Shown one piece after another: positions 33,939 through 42,607 of a DNA stretch of 64,000 bases (position 1 is the stretch's first letter; every line of letters begins with the position of its first letter). Source of the DNA: Flavobacterium sp. SLB02. GTDB taxonomy: Bacteria > Bacteroidota > Bacteroidia > Flavobacteriales > Flavobacteriaceae. The translations under genes were made by a program, and so were the position numbers. Below the pieces are notes generated by a model. It saw only the letters and a program-made list of their open reading frames with translations, was not told where the DNA came from and did not search any database. The stretch lies in contig NZ_CP045928.1 in the NCBI RefSeq assembly GCF_009664855.1, positions 5,620,565-5,684,564 on the forward strand, given 5' to 3'.

Positions 33939-34457
33939 ATGAAAGATTTACTAAGAACAAGTACTTCATTAGTTGAAGGAATAGAAAATATATTGAACTT
34001 ACAGGCAAAAATAGAAAGTGACGCTTCTAATAAATATCTAGCTATGGCTGCATGGTTAGATAGAAATGGTTTTGCAAATACAGCATCTTATTTGTACAAG
34101 CAAGCCGAAGAAGAAAGAGAGCATTTTCTAAAAATTTTCAAATATATTACAGATATGGGAGGGATTGCGGTTACGCCATCTGTTCCGGAAGTGCAGCAGG
34201 AATTTGCTTCTTTTAGAGAAGTATTTGAAATTGCTTTGCAAAACGAAATTGCAGTTACTCAGGCAATTAATAAAGTAATTGCAAAATGTAGAGCTGAGAA
34301 TGATTACGCTACAGAAGATTTTATGATGTGGTATGTAGCTGAGCAAAGAGAAGAAGAGAAAAATGCAAGAAGAGCTTTAGAGCTTTTTGAACTAATCAAC
34401 GGAAATGAAGCTGACGGCAAATTTCAATTGGATGTTCAGATTTCAAAAATCGGATAA
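33939..34457 (+). CDS. ftnA: Ferritin
   Basis: Cytoplasmic iron-storage protein, 172 residues, bacterial non-haem ferritin length. The four-helix bundle carries ferroxidase ligands: Glu in A-K-I-E-S-D-A-S-N-K-Y, the E-E-E-R-E-H cluster (Glu and His of site A/B), Glu in Q-N-E-I-A-V-T and the late A-E-Q-R-E-E-E-K. There is no Met haem ligand pattern of bacterioferritin. It is a single-gene unit ending in a strong terminator. Confidence 0.95.
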   Translation: MKDLLRTSTSLVEGIENILNLQAKIESDASNKYLAMAAWLDRNGFANTASYLYKQAEEEREHFLKIFKYITDMGGIAVTPSVPEVQQEFASFREVFEIALQNEIAVTQAINKVIAKCRAENDYATEDFMMWYVAEQREEEKNARRALELFELINGNEADGKFQLDVQISKIG

Positions 34458-34479
34458 ATATCGATTTATTATATAAAAG

Positions 34480-34515
34480 CAAAGCCCTTAATATTTATTA
34501 AGGGCTTTGTTTTTT
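34480..34515. terminator. Bidirectional terminator after ferritin
   Basis: CAAAGCCCTTAA at 34480-34491 pairs perfectly with TTAAGGGCTTTG at 34498-34509, then a T-run. It also serves the converging aminopeptidase gene. Confidence 0.88.
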
Positions 34516-34523
34516 ATCATGAT

Positions 34524-35816
34524 TTAAGAATTCATCAAACTTTCGATTTCATCAACCTCGATCGGAATATTGCGCATTAGGTTAAAAGGTGCTCCTTTTT
34601 CCTGAACCACAACGTTATCTTCTAGACGAATCCCGAAACCTTCTGCCGGGATATAAATTCCAGGTTCAACCGTAAAAACCATATTAGTTTTCATAGGTTC
34701 GTGAAGCAATCCGTAATCGTGCGTGTCAAGTCCCATGTGGTGAGAAGTTCCGTGCATAAAATATTTTTTGTAAGCTGGCCATTCCGGATTTTCGTTCTGA
34801 ACATCAGCTTTATCAATTAATCCTAAACCAAGCAATTCTGATGTCATGATTTTACCCACTTCAATATGATATTGTTTCCAAAGCGTTCCTGGAGTCAACA
34901 TTTGTGTAGCTTCGTTTTTCACATTCAAAACAGCGTTATAAACTGCTTTTTGTCTCTCAGAGTATTTTCCTGAAACCGGAATTGTTCTTGTCATATCGCT
35001 TGAATAATTGGCATATTCGGCAGCAACATCCAATAAAATCAAATCTCCTGCTTTACATTGCTGATTGTTCTCGATATAGTGCAAAACATTCGCATTATTT
35101 CCCGAAGCAATAATTGGCGTATAAGCAAAACCTTTAGAACGGTTACGAACAAATTCGTGAATTAATTCGGCCTCGATTTCATATTCAGTAACATTTGGTT
35201 TTACAAACGGCAATAATCTACGGAAACCTTTCTCAGTAATATCACAAGCTTTTTGGATCAAATCGATTTCTTCGCTTTCTTTTACAGAACGAATGCGCTG
35301 CAAAATAGGGTTGCTTTTCGCTACATTATGTGCAGGATAATGCTCTTTCCACCATTTTATAAAGCGAGCTTCGCGAGTTTCAGTTTCAACCGATGCGCGG
35401 TAATGTTCGTTTGTATTAATGTACATCGTATCTGCATACGTCATCATTTCGTTCAAAACTTTATGAAAATCCTGCAACCAATAAACCGTTCTGATTCCCG
35501 ACACCTGAAAAGCGCGTTCTTTACTTAATTTTTCACCTTCCCAAACCGCGATATGATCGTTGGTTTCTTTCAAAAAAAGAATCTCTTTTTGGTTCTCATA
35601 AGGCGCATCCGGAAACAAAAGCAAAATACTTTCTTCCTGATCAACACCGCTTAGATAAAAAATATCCCTGTGTTGAGCAAACGGCAAAGTACTATCAGCA
35701 CTAACCGGGTAAATGTCATTTGAATTGAAAACGGCAACCGAATTAGGTTTCATTTCTGCCGTGAATTTTTTGCGATTTTTTACAAAAAGAGCGCTGTTTA
35801 TTTGATGATATTTCAT
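34524..35816 (-). CDS. pepP: Xaa-Pro aminopeptidase (aminopeptidase P)
   Basis: 430 residues, M24B metallopeptidase removing N-terminal residues before proline. The creatinase-like N-domain spans about 1-170. The pita-bread catalytic domain contains the metal ligands in D-V-A-A-E-Y-A-N-Y-S-S-D-M-T-R-T (two Asp), G-T-S-H-H-M-G-L (His), T-V-E-P-G-I-Y-I-P (Glu) and R-L-E-D-N (Glu). No signal peptide, so cytoplasmic. No partner genes. Confidence 0.93.
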   Translation of the reverse strand: MKYHQINSALFVKNRKKFTAEMKPNSVAVFNSNDIYPVSADSTLPFAQHRDIFYLSGVDQEESILLLFPDAPYENQKEILFLKETNDHIAVWEGEKLSKERAFQVSGIRTVYWLQDFHKVLNEMMTYADTMYINTNEHYRASVETETREARFIKWWKEHYPAHNVAKSNPILQRIRSVKESEEIDLIQKACDITEKGFRRLLPFVKPNVTEYEIEAELIHEFVRNRSKGFAYTPIIASGNNANVLHYIENNQQCKAGDLILLDVAAEYANYSSDMTRTIPVSGKYSERQKAVYNAVLNVKNEATQMLTPGTLWKQYHIEVGKIMTSELLGLGLIDKADVQNENPEWPAYKKYFMHGTSHHMGLDTHDYGLLHEPMKTNMVFTVEPGIYIPAEGFGIRLEDNVVVQEKGAPFNLMRNIPIEVDEIESLMNS

Positions 35817-35912
35817 AATAATGTAAGTTTTGAACTTCGAATTTCAAAATTACTAATTTTTGAAGAAGTAGAACAAAATAGGTTTATTAAAGTTTTCTTA
35901 TTTGTTTTCATT

Positions 35913-36314
35913 TTATTCGATAGACAATATTCCGGCAATTATCATATTAATCGTAAACAATACCAAGACAGGAATGCTGATTTCCTGCCAATATTCCAGA
36001 AACGAAAACTGCTGAAAACTATCGACCACCGGTATATCATTTATGTTGCAAATCACGATCGAAGCTACACAGCAAAACGAAAAAGGAACGGCAAAACGAT
36101 AAAGGAAACTAGGTGCAATAACCTCCACGCGTTCAAAAAACATGATTGTTAAACAATAGAGCATTGTACAAATAAAAGTAATTGGAATACCTATCAATAT
36201 ACCCATTGTTTGATTGAAAGAATCATTTCCTTGAGTGCTAAAAACGATAAAAAAAAGTAACGTAATTATTATGGCGCAAGAAAAACTTTTCATCATCGGC
36301 TGTTTTGTTTTCAT
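35913..36314 (-). CDS. Hypothetical membrane protein
   Basis: 133 residues with about four membrane segments (C-A-I-I-I-T-L-L-F-F-I, I-L-I-G-I-P-I-T-F-I-C, F-S-F-C-C-V-A-S-I-V-I and I-P-V-L-V-L-F-T-I-N-M-I). No recognisable family. It is 6 bases downstream of the larger gene on the same strand, so the two likely form a unit. Confidence 0.6.
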   Translation of the reverse strand: MKTKQPMMKSFSCAIIITLLFFIVFSTQGNDSFNQTMGILIGIPITFICTMLYCLTIMFFERVEVIAPSFLYRFAVPFSFCCVASIVICNINDIPVVDSFQQFSFLEYWQEISIPVLVLFTINMIIAGILSIE

Positions 36315-36320
36315 ATTGCT

Positions 36321-37211
36321 TTAATTTATTGGTCTGATAATAAAGTAAGGAGAGTATTTTAAGATAAAAAAAGCTGGATTTATTGGGTGGCTCTCATAAA
36401 CCAAATCTACCCGATCACTCCATACTTCAGTTTTTATTTTTAAGGTGTCATTTTTCACTACAATATCATAAAAGGCATTTACTTTCCATATATCATTACC
36501 AAGCTTGCTTAGCTTGTGAGTGTAAACAGGAGAAAGTGTTTTTGCTATGGGGTCAGAAACAGTTTCTTTAAACAAACTTTCCCCATACAATGCATACCAT
36601 TTTTTGTCTATCAAAAAAATGGCTTTGTCAAAATATTGGCCTACATCATAGCTATTGTAATTATGTTTTTGAGCCTTAAAACAATAAACCGAACTGGCTT
36701 TTTTGCTTAATTTATTATACTCTTCCTCCGTACGTTCAAAAGTCCAGTCGGCTTTTGGGTTAAGTTCGATATAATTATGGCGAATAGTATCATTGTCAAT
36801 AATCCACGAGATATAATCTTCTTTTGAGAGTATATAAGATTCATGAATTTTATACGAATCATATCTGCGCGTTTTTAAACTGTCAATCAGTTTTCCTTTG
36901 TTGTCAAATTTATAATACAATTTAAACTCATCGTTATCATTACCAAAACCTTCTTTTCCCGATTCAAAAACAACAGTTTCTGTTATTGGAGAAAAGTAAG
37001 TTGTATTCAGATTAAGAGAATTGTCTCCTAATTTTACAATCTCATAATGCGCAGATTTTACAGTATCTTGTACACTTTTGTAAGCTAAATATTTAACAGG
37101 TAAATCAGGTTGCGTAATAGAATTTCTAAAAAAATAACCATACAAAATGTAACTCACGGCTATAAATAATGAAATGCATACAAAGTATAAGTTTTTCTTA
37201 TATAGGTTCAT
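36321..37211 (-). CDS. Hypothetical membrane-anchored protein
   Basis: 296 residues from ATG 37211, which places a single N-terminal membrane segment (Y-F-V-C-I-S-L-F-I-A-V-S) directly after a short positive start; a longer frame from 37271 lacks this logic. The remaining 260 residues look extracytoplasmic and strand-rich, with many Tyr, Asp and Lys. Family not recognised. Followed by the four-helix membrane protein gene. Confidence 0.6.
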   Translation of the reverse strand: MNLYKKNLYFVCISLFIAVSYILYGYFFRNSITQPDLPVKYLAYKSVQDTVKSAHYEIVKLGDNSLNLNTTYFSPITETVVFESGKEGFGNDNDEFKLYYKFDNKGKLIDSLKTRRYDSYKIHESYILSKEDYISWIIDNDTIRHNYIELNPKADWTFERTEEEYNKLSKKASSVYCFKAQKHNYNSYDVGQYFDKAIFLIDKKWYALYGESLFKETVSDPIAKTLSPVYTHKLSKLGNDIWKVNAFYDIVVKNDTLKIKTEVWSDRVDLVYESHPINPAFFILKYSPYFIIRPIN

Positions 37212-37328
37212 AGGTCGAAAATAGTGGTATTGGTTTAGGCTCAAATCTAAAACCTTTTTTTGTGTCTGCAACTATTTTTGTACAATAAAAATTACAAATT
37301 GTAAAAAAAACTTTTGTCTTGTTTGGGC

Positions 37329-37452
37329 GTGCTCCTCCGGATCGGGGAATCATGAGTGTTTAAAATCTGTTGCTCTGAAAGAGCCTTAGCAATAGCATAG
37401 TGTGAAGCGCTATGAGCGAAAAACGATTGTAATTTTTAAGCCCTGTAAGGGC
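37329..37452. repeat. REP-like intergenic remnant
   Basis: This GC-richer patch contains short hairpins: CATAG/CTATG at 37396-37414 and GCCCT/AGGGC at 37440-37452 (AAGCCCTGTAAGGGCGGAAG). Its composition differs from the AT-rich surroundings, and it resembles degenerate copies of dispersed intergenic repeats. No gene is seen. Confidence 0.45.
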
Positions 37453-37464
37453 GGAAGTCTAATT

Positions 37465-37873
37465 TCAAAAAACACGTTTATCATATTTTACTAAAAAAGC
37501 CACTTTTTCTTTTTCAGCTTCAACCAATCTTTCGTAAAGCTTTTTATTCTCTTCAAAAGCTTCAATAAGTTTATCAAGTGGATTAAAAGTGCAATTATTA
37601 TTTTTTATAGAAGAAGAATCGTTATGATAAGTATTTCCAATAATATTAAAAACAGCTTCTTCAGAAAAATTCTTTATAACTTCAGCAGGAACTCCCAAAG
37701 CTTCATCAATTGCTTTTAGTTTTTCATCGTCAACACTTTCGCTTCCTTCAATGCTAGAAATAGTTTGTTGACTTACACCAATTGCAATAGCAAGTGCTTT
37801 CTTATTTCATGTCTCTATGCCCTCTAATTCGGCTTATGTTTCGGCCTATGTGTTTTGGTTTTACTGTGCTCAT
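37465..37873 (-). pseudogene. XRE-family helix-turn-helix regulator, broken by a stop and a frameshift
   Basis: Starting at ATG 37873 the minus strand reads M-S-T-V-K-P-K-H-I-G-R-N-I-S-R-I-R-G and then D-M-K, followed by TAA (complement of 37802-37804). After one extra base in an A-run (37798-37800) the helix-turn-helix continues as A-L-A-I-A-I-G-V-S-Q-Q-T-I-S-S-I-E-G and runs to the natural end at 37465. The likely ancestral text was M-K-Q-E-A-L-A-I-A-I-G, so CAA became TAA and one A was inserted. Two lesions in the DNA-binding domain mean it is inactive unless read-through occurs. The C-terminal 77 residues alone remain open. Confidence 0.85.
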
Positions 37874-38094
37874 AGTTCAAAGATATTTAAAATTCTTTTA
37901 CATTTTTGGTTTTGGTAGAAAACAAGCTCTCGTTTGTGAGATACATTTTGTAAATTGTTTCCGTGATTGTAAAAATACAATTTTTCTGACTATTTTGATT
38001 TCGAAGAGAATATTCTTATTTGCATCATTTTTTATCATTTCTGTCAATGACAAGATTTTGTAATATTGTTGTATCAAAGAAACAACCAAAGGTT

Positions 38095-38544
38095 ATGACC
38101 ATACAAAAAGCAATTCCAGGCGATCATGAAATCTTAACCCAAATAACCAAAAAGTCAAAAGCATATTGGGGATATTCTAATGAACAAATAGAAATTTGGT
38201 CTGCATTTTTGACGGTTTCAGAAGAATATATCGAGACGAATCCAGTTTACAATTTAGTTTTTGACGACCAAATTGTTGGCTATTATTCATACTTTCACGA
38301 AAGTGAAAATAGTATAGAACTCGATAATTTGTTTGTTTTGCCTGATTTTATCGGAAAAGGATTCGGGAAAATATTAATGAATGATTTTTTTATGCGTGTA
38401 AAGAGCTTAAGTATTCAAAAAGTAGTGCTGAATTCAGAACCAAATGCGGAGAGTTTTTATAGTAAATTCGGATTTGTAAAAATTGGTCAAATAGAAACCT
38501 CGATTAAAGATCGATATATGCCAATAATGGAGTTGAATCTTTAA
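38095..38544 (+). CDS. GNAT-family N-acetyltransferase
   Basis: 149 residues from ATG 38095. A longer frame from 38020 adds a non-homologous leader and was rejected. Motif A is visible as L-F-V-L-P-D-F-I-G-K-G-F-G-K-I-L (Gly-rich acetyl-CoA loop); motif B is N-A-E-S-F-Y-S-K-F-G-F. Substrate unknown. The gap before it (37874-38094) shows no other gene. Confidence 0.85.
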   Translation: MTIQKAIPGDHEILTQITKKSKAYWGYSNEQIEIWSAFLTVSEEYIETNPVYNLVFDDQIVGYYSYFHESENSIELDNLFVLPDFIGKGFGKILMNDFFMRVKSLSIQKVVLNSEPNAESFYSKFGFVKIGQIETSIKDRYMPIMELNL

Positions 38545-38562
38545 ATCATTAACAACGTCCTC

Positions 38563-38635
38563 GCGAGGAACGAAGCAATCTCACTAACAAAAGAAACTAA
38601 TGTTATATACACGATACGATTGCTTCGTTCCTCGC
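38563..38635. repeat. 18-bp perfect inverted repeat (GCGAGGAACGAAGC type)
   Basis: The 18 bases at 38563-38580 (GCGAGGAACGAAGCAATC) are the exact reverse complement of 38618-38635, with a 37-base loop. The core TTCGTTCCTC is shared with the hairpin at 43933-43961. It is a dispersed intergenic element; it may also terminate the acetyltransferase transcript, though there is no T-run. Confidence 0.75.
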
Positions 38636-38667
38636 AAATACAAATTCAGTTCAATAAAAAAATAAAA

Positions 38668-40023
38668 ATGCAGAATTCAAACTTTAAACTAATCACAATA
38701 AAAGAAGTAAAATCGCAATTTCCATTTCTAATCGATCATGAAGGATTTGATTATTTTGACGAATGGGACGATCAGGATTTCTTTCTTGTTGCAAACGAAG
38801 ATGTTAATTTAAAAGGCAACTTCTATCTGGATCTTTATGAAGATAAAGAGAAAAAATGGCTTTCGAAACTATTAAATTTTTCAGTAAAAGAAATCGATGA
38901 AATAAGAATTGAAGGAATTTTAATAAATGGAAATTTCTCTACATCCGGAACCATTATAAATGCCGAAGGCGATTACGGACCTTATATTTTTATAAACGGT
39001 AATGTCGATTGCCAGAGTTTATTATTAGGCGGTTCTTATGTAGAAATAATAGGAAATCTAAAGGCAAAAGAAGTGGTAATGAATTCGTATAATCACGGAA
39101 ATTTTAAATGCTCCGGCGTTATTGAAGCGCCCGTTTTTATAGTCGAAGATCATAATACAGTTTTTGCAGATCGAAAAAATAATTTGTTTTATTATAATGA
39201 CAGAGCAAATGATTTCGGCCCAAAAAATGATTGCGAATACGACGATGATACCGATGAAGAGATTATTTCGGCAGAATTGCGCAAACTTCTCGATAATCCA
39301 TTAATAGAAACTTTTGAAGAATTAAAACGTGAGTTAGAAAATGGTAAATTGGTTTTAAAACGAAACAGTCCGCCAGCGAAAAATTATGAATATTGGCAAA
39401 AGAGAGTATTGTCTAATTATCGCGATTTAAAATTGGTTCCCGCTGAGTATAAAACCAAGGCATTATGCGAGCTAGCTTTAGATATTACATTTCACGCATT
39501 GCCATTTGTTTCTCAGGAATTTATTACGCCCGAACTTTGCGAAAAACTGGTAACTAAAGATGGATTTGCTATTCAGAAAATACCGCATGAATTTATAACA
39601 AAAGAACTTTGTCTAAAAGCATCTCAAAGCGGGACATTGATTTCGATTATTCCGAGTGAGTTTTATTCTGAAGAATTGATTTTAACGACATTTAAAAATG
39701 GTAAACATGAACCCGACATCAATGACGTTCCCTCTGAATTTATTACCGATAGTTTACTTGAAGAATATGTAAAAATTGGCAAAGGATTATGGCTCGATAA
39801 GGTTTGTAAAGAGAACGGAAAAGATAAATTATCGATCTTAAAACGGGTAATAGATTCGGGAATTGAGAATCTTGATGCTGTTTTCGGAAGTCATTTTAGT
39901 AAAGAAGTTGTCGATTATGCAGCCGCAATTTATAATAATGAAAATCATAAACAAGAATGGAATAATTACGTTCAGAAATACAAGGTTAAATTTGAGCGTC
40001 TTGAGTTGAATGAGTATTTGTAG
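38668..40023 (+). CDS. Hypothetical protein: beta-helix-like domain plus DUF4116-like repeats
   Basis: 451 residues from ATG 38668, since the frame from 38620 overlaps the inverted repeat. Residues about 60-180 form short repeating strands (I-L-I-N-G-N-F-S, Y-I-F-I-N-G-N-V, V-E-I-I-G-N-L-K) like a polymer-forming or right-handed beta-helix fold. An acidic linker follows (Y-D-D-D-T-D-E-E). From about 280 there are at least four units built as P-x-E-F-(I/Y)-T-x-E-L, spaced some 24-30 residues. These resemble DUF4116-type or ankyrin-like helical repeats. No signal peptide. A protein-interaction role is likely but unproven. Confidence 0.65.
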   Translation: MQNSNFKLITIKEVKSQFPFLIDHEGFDYFDEWDDQDFFLVANEDVNLKGNFYLDLYEDKEKKWLSKLLNFSVKEIDEIRIEGILINGNFSTSGTIINAEGDYGPYIFINGNVDCQSLLLGGSYVEIIGNLKAKEVVMNSYNHGNFKCSGVIEAPVFIVEDHNTVFADRKNNLFYYNDRANDFGPKNDCEYDDDTDEEIISAELRKLLDNPLIETFEELKRELENGKLVLKRNSPPAKNYEYWQKRVLSNYRDLKLVPAEYKTKALCELALDITFHALPFVSQEFITPELCEKLVTKDGFAIQKIPHEFITKELCLKASQSGTLISIIPSEFYSEELILTTFKNGKHEPDINDVPSEFITDSLLEEYVKIGKGLWLDKVCKENGKDKLSILKRVIDSGIENLDAVFGSHFSKEVVDYAAAIYNNENHKQEWNNYVQKYKVKFERLELNEYL

Positions 40024-40042
40024 ATTAAATATTGTGATTATT

Positions 40043-40729
40043 ATGAAATTTAAAGCAGCAGTGTTATTCTTAATCGTTTTACTTCTTGCAGTAAGCTGTA
40101 AAGAAGTTCCTGCATCAATAAGATTAAGAATTGAATTTGAAAATAAGTTAAATCAAGATCTTTCTAAGATTTATGGCATTCAGGTATATAAAGATGGAAA
40201 AATTTTTAAAAAATTTAGCTCGTTTGAAAAACCATATATTAGAAAAGAAATTACTTTGGACAGTTTGACAAAAGGAATATATAAGTTCGTGTATGAAAAC
40301 TTAGTTAATCAGACTTTACAGAAAACAATCGAAGTAAAAGATAATAAGGTTTATAATATTTCTATATACCCGGATTATTCTAATTATAAAGATTTAATAA
40401 GTAAATCATTTGTTAGGAATTTGGAAGAAAATGAAAAAGTAGAATTTTATTTTGAAAGTATTGGCTGTTTTCACTCGACAAAAGAGAGTTTGATTATCAC
40501 TAAAAAAGGAAAAGTATATTACGCTGAGAGTAAAGGACAATCTAAAGAGCTAAGTAAAGAACAATTAGATGCAATAATAAAGATGGAATGTGAATTAGAA
40601 CTTATAAAATATGGAAGCTGTACTACATCAGATCATTATGTTGTCAAAGCCGGGAAGCAAGAAAAAGAATTTTATGATGAGAGCTGTAAATGGAATGGGT
40701 GGATAAATATGTCTAAAAAGTTAAATTAA
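40043..40729 (+). CDS. Hypothetical lipoprotein
   Basis: 228 residues from ATG 40043, giving a lipoprotein signal peptide (hydrophobic core, then L-A-V-S-C with Cys near 20). An upstream in-frame start at 40010 overlaps the preceding gene and spoils the signal peptide. The mature part is Lys-rich with a strand-rich first half, and cysteine pairs near the end (G-S-C, E-S-C) may form a disulphide. Family not recognised. Confidence 0.65.
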   Translation: MKFKAAVLFLIVLLLAVSCKEVPASIRLRIEFENKLNQDLSKIYGIQVYKDGKIFKKFSSFEKPYIRKEITLDSLTKGIYKFVYENLVNQTLQKTIEVKDNKVYNISIYPDYSNYKDLISKSFVRNLEENEKVEFYFESIGCFHSTKESLIITKKGKVYYAESKGQSKELSKEQLDAIIKMECELELIKYGSCTTSDHYVVKAGKQEKEFYDESCKWNGWINMSKKLN

Positions 40730-40757
40730 TTTAAGATATATATGAAACAATAAAGCG

Positions 40758-41195
40758 ATGAATTCAAAAGTAGAAATTAGAAAAGTTGAGAAGCAAGATT
40801 TAAAATTTGTTTACAAAGCAATATGCGAACTCGAAAATGAAGTTTTGGATTTTAAAGTTTTTGAAGCAATTTTCAATGAAAACATTTCAAATCCTAAAAA
40901 TGTATATTTAATAGCGGAGAATGAAATTGAAGGTTTAGGCTTTATTAGTTTTCATACACAAAACCTCCTTCACCATTGCGGATTGGTAGGTGAAATTCAG
41001 GAATTTTTTATTCATGAAAAGTATCGTGGTCAAGGCATTGGTCGTTTGCTGATAAATGAAATTGAAGATTTTGCAGATCTTAATAATTTAAAAAGCATTG
41101 AAGTTACAACAAATAAAAAACGTGTAGAAAATGTCGCAAAATACGAAAGCCTCGGTTTTACTTTGAGTCATAATAAGTTTACGATTTATAAGTAG
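40758..41195 (+). CDS. GNAT-family N-acetyltransferase
   Basis: 145 residues. Motif A is clear: E-F-F-I-H-E-K-Y-R-G-Q-G-I-G-R-L-L. It is followed by a motif-B end N-V-A-K-Y-E-S-L-G-F. The N-terminus I-R-K-V-E-K-Q-D-L-K-F-V-Y and general layout recall PhnO-like aminoalkylphosphonate acetyltransferases, but the substrate is not certain. Ends in a hairpin terminator. Confidence 0.88.
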   Translation: MNSKVEIRKVEKQDLKFVYKAICELENEVLDFKVFEAIFNENISNPKNVYLIAENEIEGLGFISFHTQNLLHHCGLVGEIQEFFIHEKYRGQGIGRLLINEIEDFADLNNLKSIEVTTNKKRVENVAKYESLGFTLSHNKFTIYK

Positions 41196-41226
41196 CTTTC
41201 CGGTGATAAAAAGAGTGGACATAAAA

Positions 41227-41253
41227 AAACTGCTATTTTGTGGTAGCAGTTTT
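41227..41253. terminator. Bidirectional terminator
   Basis: AAACTGCTA at 41227-41235 pairs with TAGCAGTTT at 41244-41252, flanked by A and T runs. It lies between the acetyltransferase gene and the converging peptide gene. Confidence 0.8.
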
Positions 41254-41277
41254 AATGAATTAATGATTATGTCATTA

Positions 41278-41475
41278 TCATACTAAATATTCCATACAGA
41301 TACTATCTGATGCTGTTTTGTATAAATACCAACCGCAGATGTTTCTTCCAATATAAGAAACTTCGTTACCGGCACATATCGGATATGGTACGCATTTTAC
41401 AGCTCCACCGTTGATTGATTTCAATTCTTCTTTTGATAATTTTTGTAAGTTTGATAAATTTTGTAAATTTTTCAT
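41278..41475 (-). CDS. Double-glycine-leader peptide, bacteriocin-like precursor
   Basis: 65 residues. The leader M-K-N-L-Q-N-L-S-N-L-Q ends in L-S-K-E-E-L-K-S-I-N-G-G, the classic double-glycine processing site (Gly23-Gly24). The predicted 41-residue core begins A-V-K-C and has four cysteines at 28, 34, 47 and 60 plus several Tyr, fit for disulphides or thioether modification. Family knowledge: such leaders are cut by C39-peptidase ABC exporters. No exporter, modification enzyme or immunity gene is adjacent in this window. The nearest regulator is a membrane LytTR protein starting at 41765. Confidence 0.75.
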   Translation of the reverse strand: MKNLQNLSNLQKLSKEELKSINGGAVKCVPYPICAGNEVSYIGRNICGWYLYKTASDSICMEYLV

Positions 41476-41764
41476 AGGTAATTTATTTTTTGGATTTTCC
41501 TACTCTATAAGTTTTTCGGATACGACTGTGATAAAAATACAAATTATTTTTAAATAAATACTTACAAAAAAAACTAGTGATCTAAATTTATTTTTTAAAT
41601 AGTATGTAAAATCTTCGTTTTAAAAATTGGTTTGTGGTAATTTACTTCTTTTATATTTTTTGGTAATTGTTGATCTTGAAAATAATTGGAAAACTGATGA
41701 ATCTTGCTTGAAATAAGTTGAATTAAAGTTTAATATTGTAGAGTAATAATCCCTTTAAGAAAAA
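41476..41764. other. AT-rich divergent intergenic region
   Basis: This 289-bp gap lies between the divergently transcribed leader-peptide gene and the LytTR regulator gene. It is very AT-rich and must hold both promoters, but I find no full TTTG-N19-TAnnTTTG match. A LytTR-type operator cannot be identified by eye. Confidence 0.4.
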
Positions 41765-42505
41765 ATGAAACAACTCAATATATCCATAAAACACAATCTG
41801 ATAGTAGGTTTGCTTATCGCTTTATGGCTTTTTGTTTTTGCATTCATTATAAAACCTTTCGACGATGGAACTATCAATTTTAGAGCTTGGTTTTTAATCA
41901 GTTTTGGTTTTAGTGTGATGGCTTTTTTATGTTATTGTCTTTTGACTATTCTTCAAAGAAATCTTTATAAAAGAATATCAAGATGGAATATCAGTTTAGA
42001 AATTGCAAGTATTCTTTTGTTTTATTTGATTTATTTCATTGGAGTTTACACTTTTTACAAAAGCTCAATTTTAAAAGGTGGATATAATTTTTCAGAATTC
42101 TTTTCTATAATCTTTATCAAAGTCGCTTTAATTTTAACTCCCGTAATTATTCTGGCAAGAAGATATTTAATTAAACTAATTCCTTTACCAGAAGATGTTA
42201 TAACTTTTAGAGGTGAAAATAGATTAGATGTTTTAAAAATTAAAAAAGAAGATTTGGTTTGTGTTTCAAATGCTCAAAATTATGTTGAGATTTTTTATAT
42301 CGAAAATGGTAAACTTGTTTCAAAATTGATACGTTCTTCGCTTAAAAAAGTTCAGGAAGATTTTGATTTTTTAATGCAGATACATCGTTCACATTTAATA
42401 AATCCTGTGCATTTTAAGTCCTGGAGAAATCAAAATACAATTATTCTAACCCAAATAGAACTTCCTGTTTCTAAGAATTATAAAGAAACTTTATTGGCAT
42501 TATAA
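41765..42505 (+). CDS. Membrane-anchored LytTR-family transcriptional regulator
   Basis: 246 residues. Four hydrophobic segments cover about residues 12-140 (L-I-V-G-L-L-I-A-L-W-L-F-V-F-A-F first). The C-terminal 100 residues form a LytTR DNA-binding domain, recognised by L-V-C-V-S-N-A-Q-N-Y-V-E-I-F-Y, a K-L-I-R-S-S-L segment and I-H-R-S-H-L-I-N-P. There is no receiver domain, so signalling would come through the membrane part. It precedes a small multi-pass membrane protein gene by 100 bases, a frequent arrangement for LytTR membrane regulators and their targets. Confidence 0.85.
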   Translation: MKQLNISIKHNLIVGLLIALWLFVFAFIIKPFDDGTINFRAWFLISFGFSVMAFLCYCLLTILQRNLYKRISRWNISLEIASILLFYLIYFIGVYTFYKSSILKGGYNFSEFFSIIFIKVALILTPVIILARRYLIKLIPLPEDVITFRGENRLDVLKIKKEDLVCVSNAQNYVEIFYIENGKLVSKLIRSSLKKVQEDFDFLMQIHRSHLINPVHFKSWRNQNTIILTQIELPVSKNYKETLLAL

Positions 42506-42607
42506 TTCCGTACCTAAAACCGATAGTTTTGTACCAAAGTCAATAAAACAGGCTGTTAAGAAAGATCTCGATATTAGTTTTGTTTCATCAATTTAAAAAA
42601 AATAATT

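Noticed and set aside
35802..36152. 116-codon plus-strand frame opposite pepP and a membrane-protein gene
   Set aside because: It is antisense to a multi-pass membrane protein frame with better coding character; composition is unlike real proteins here.
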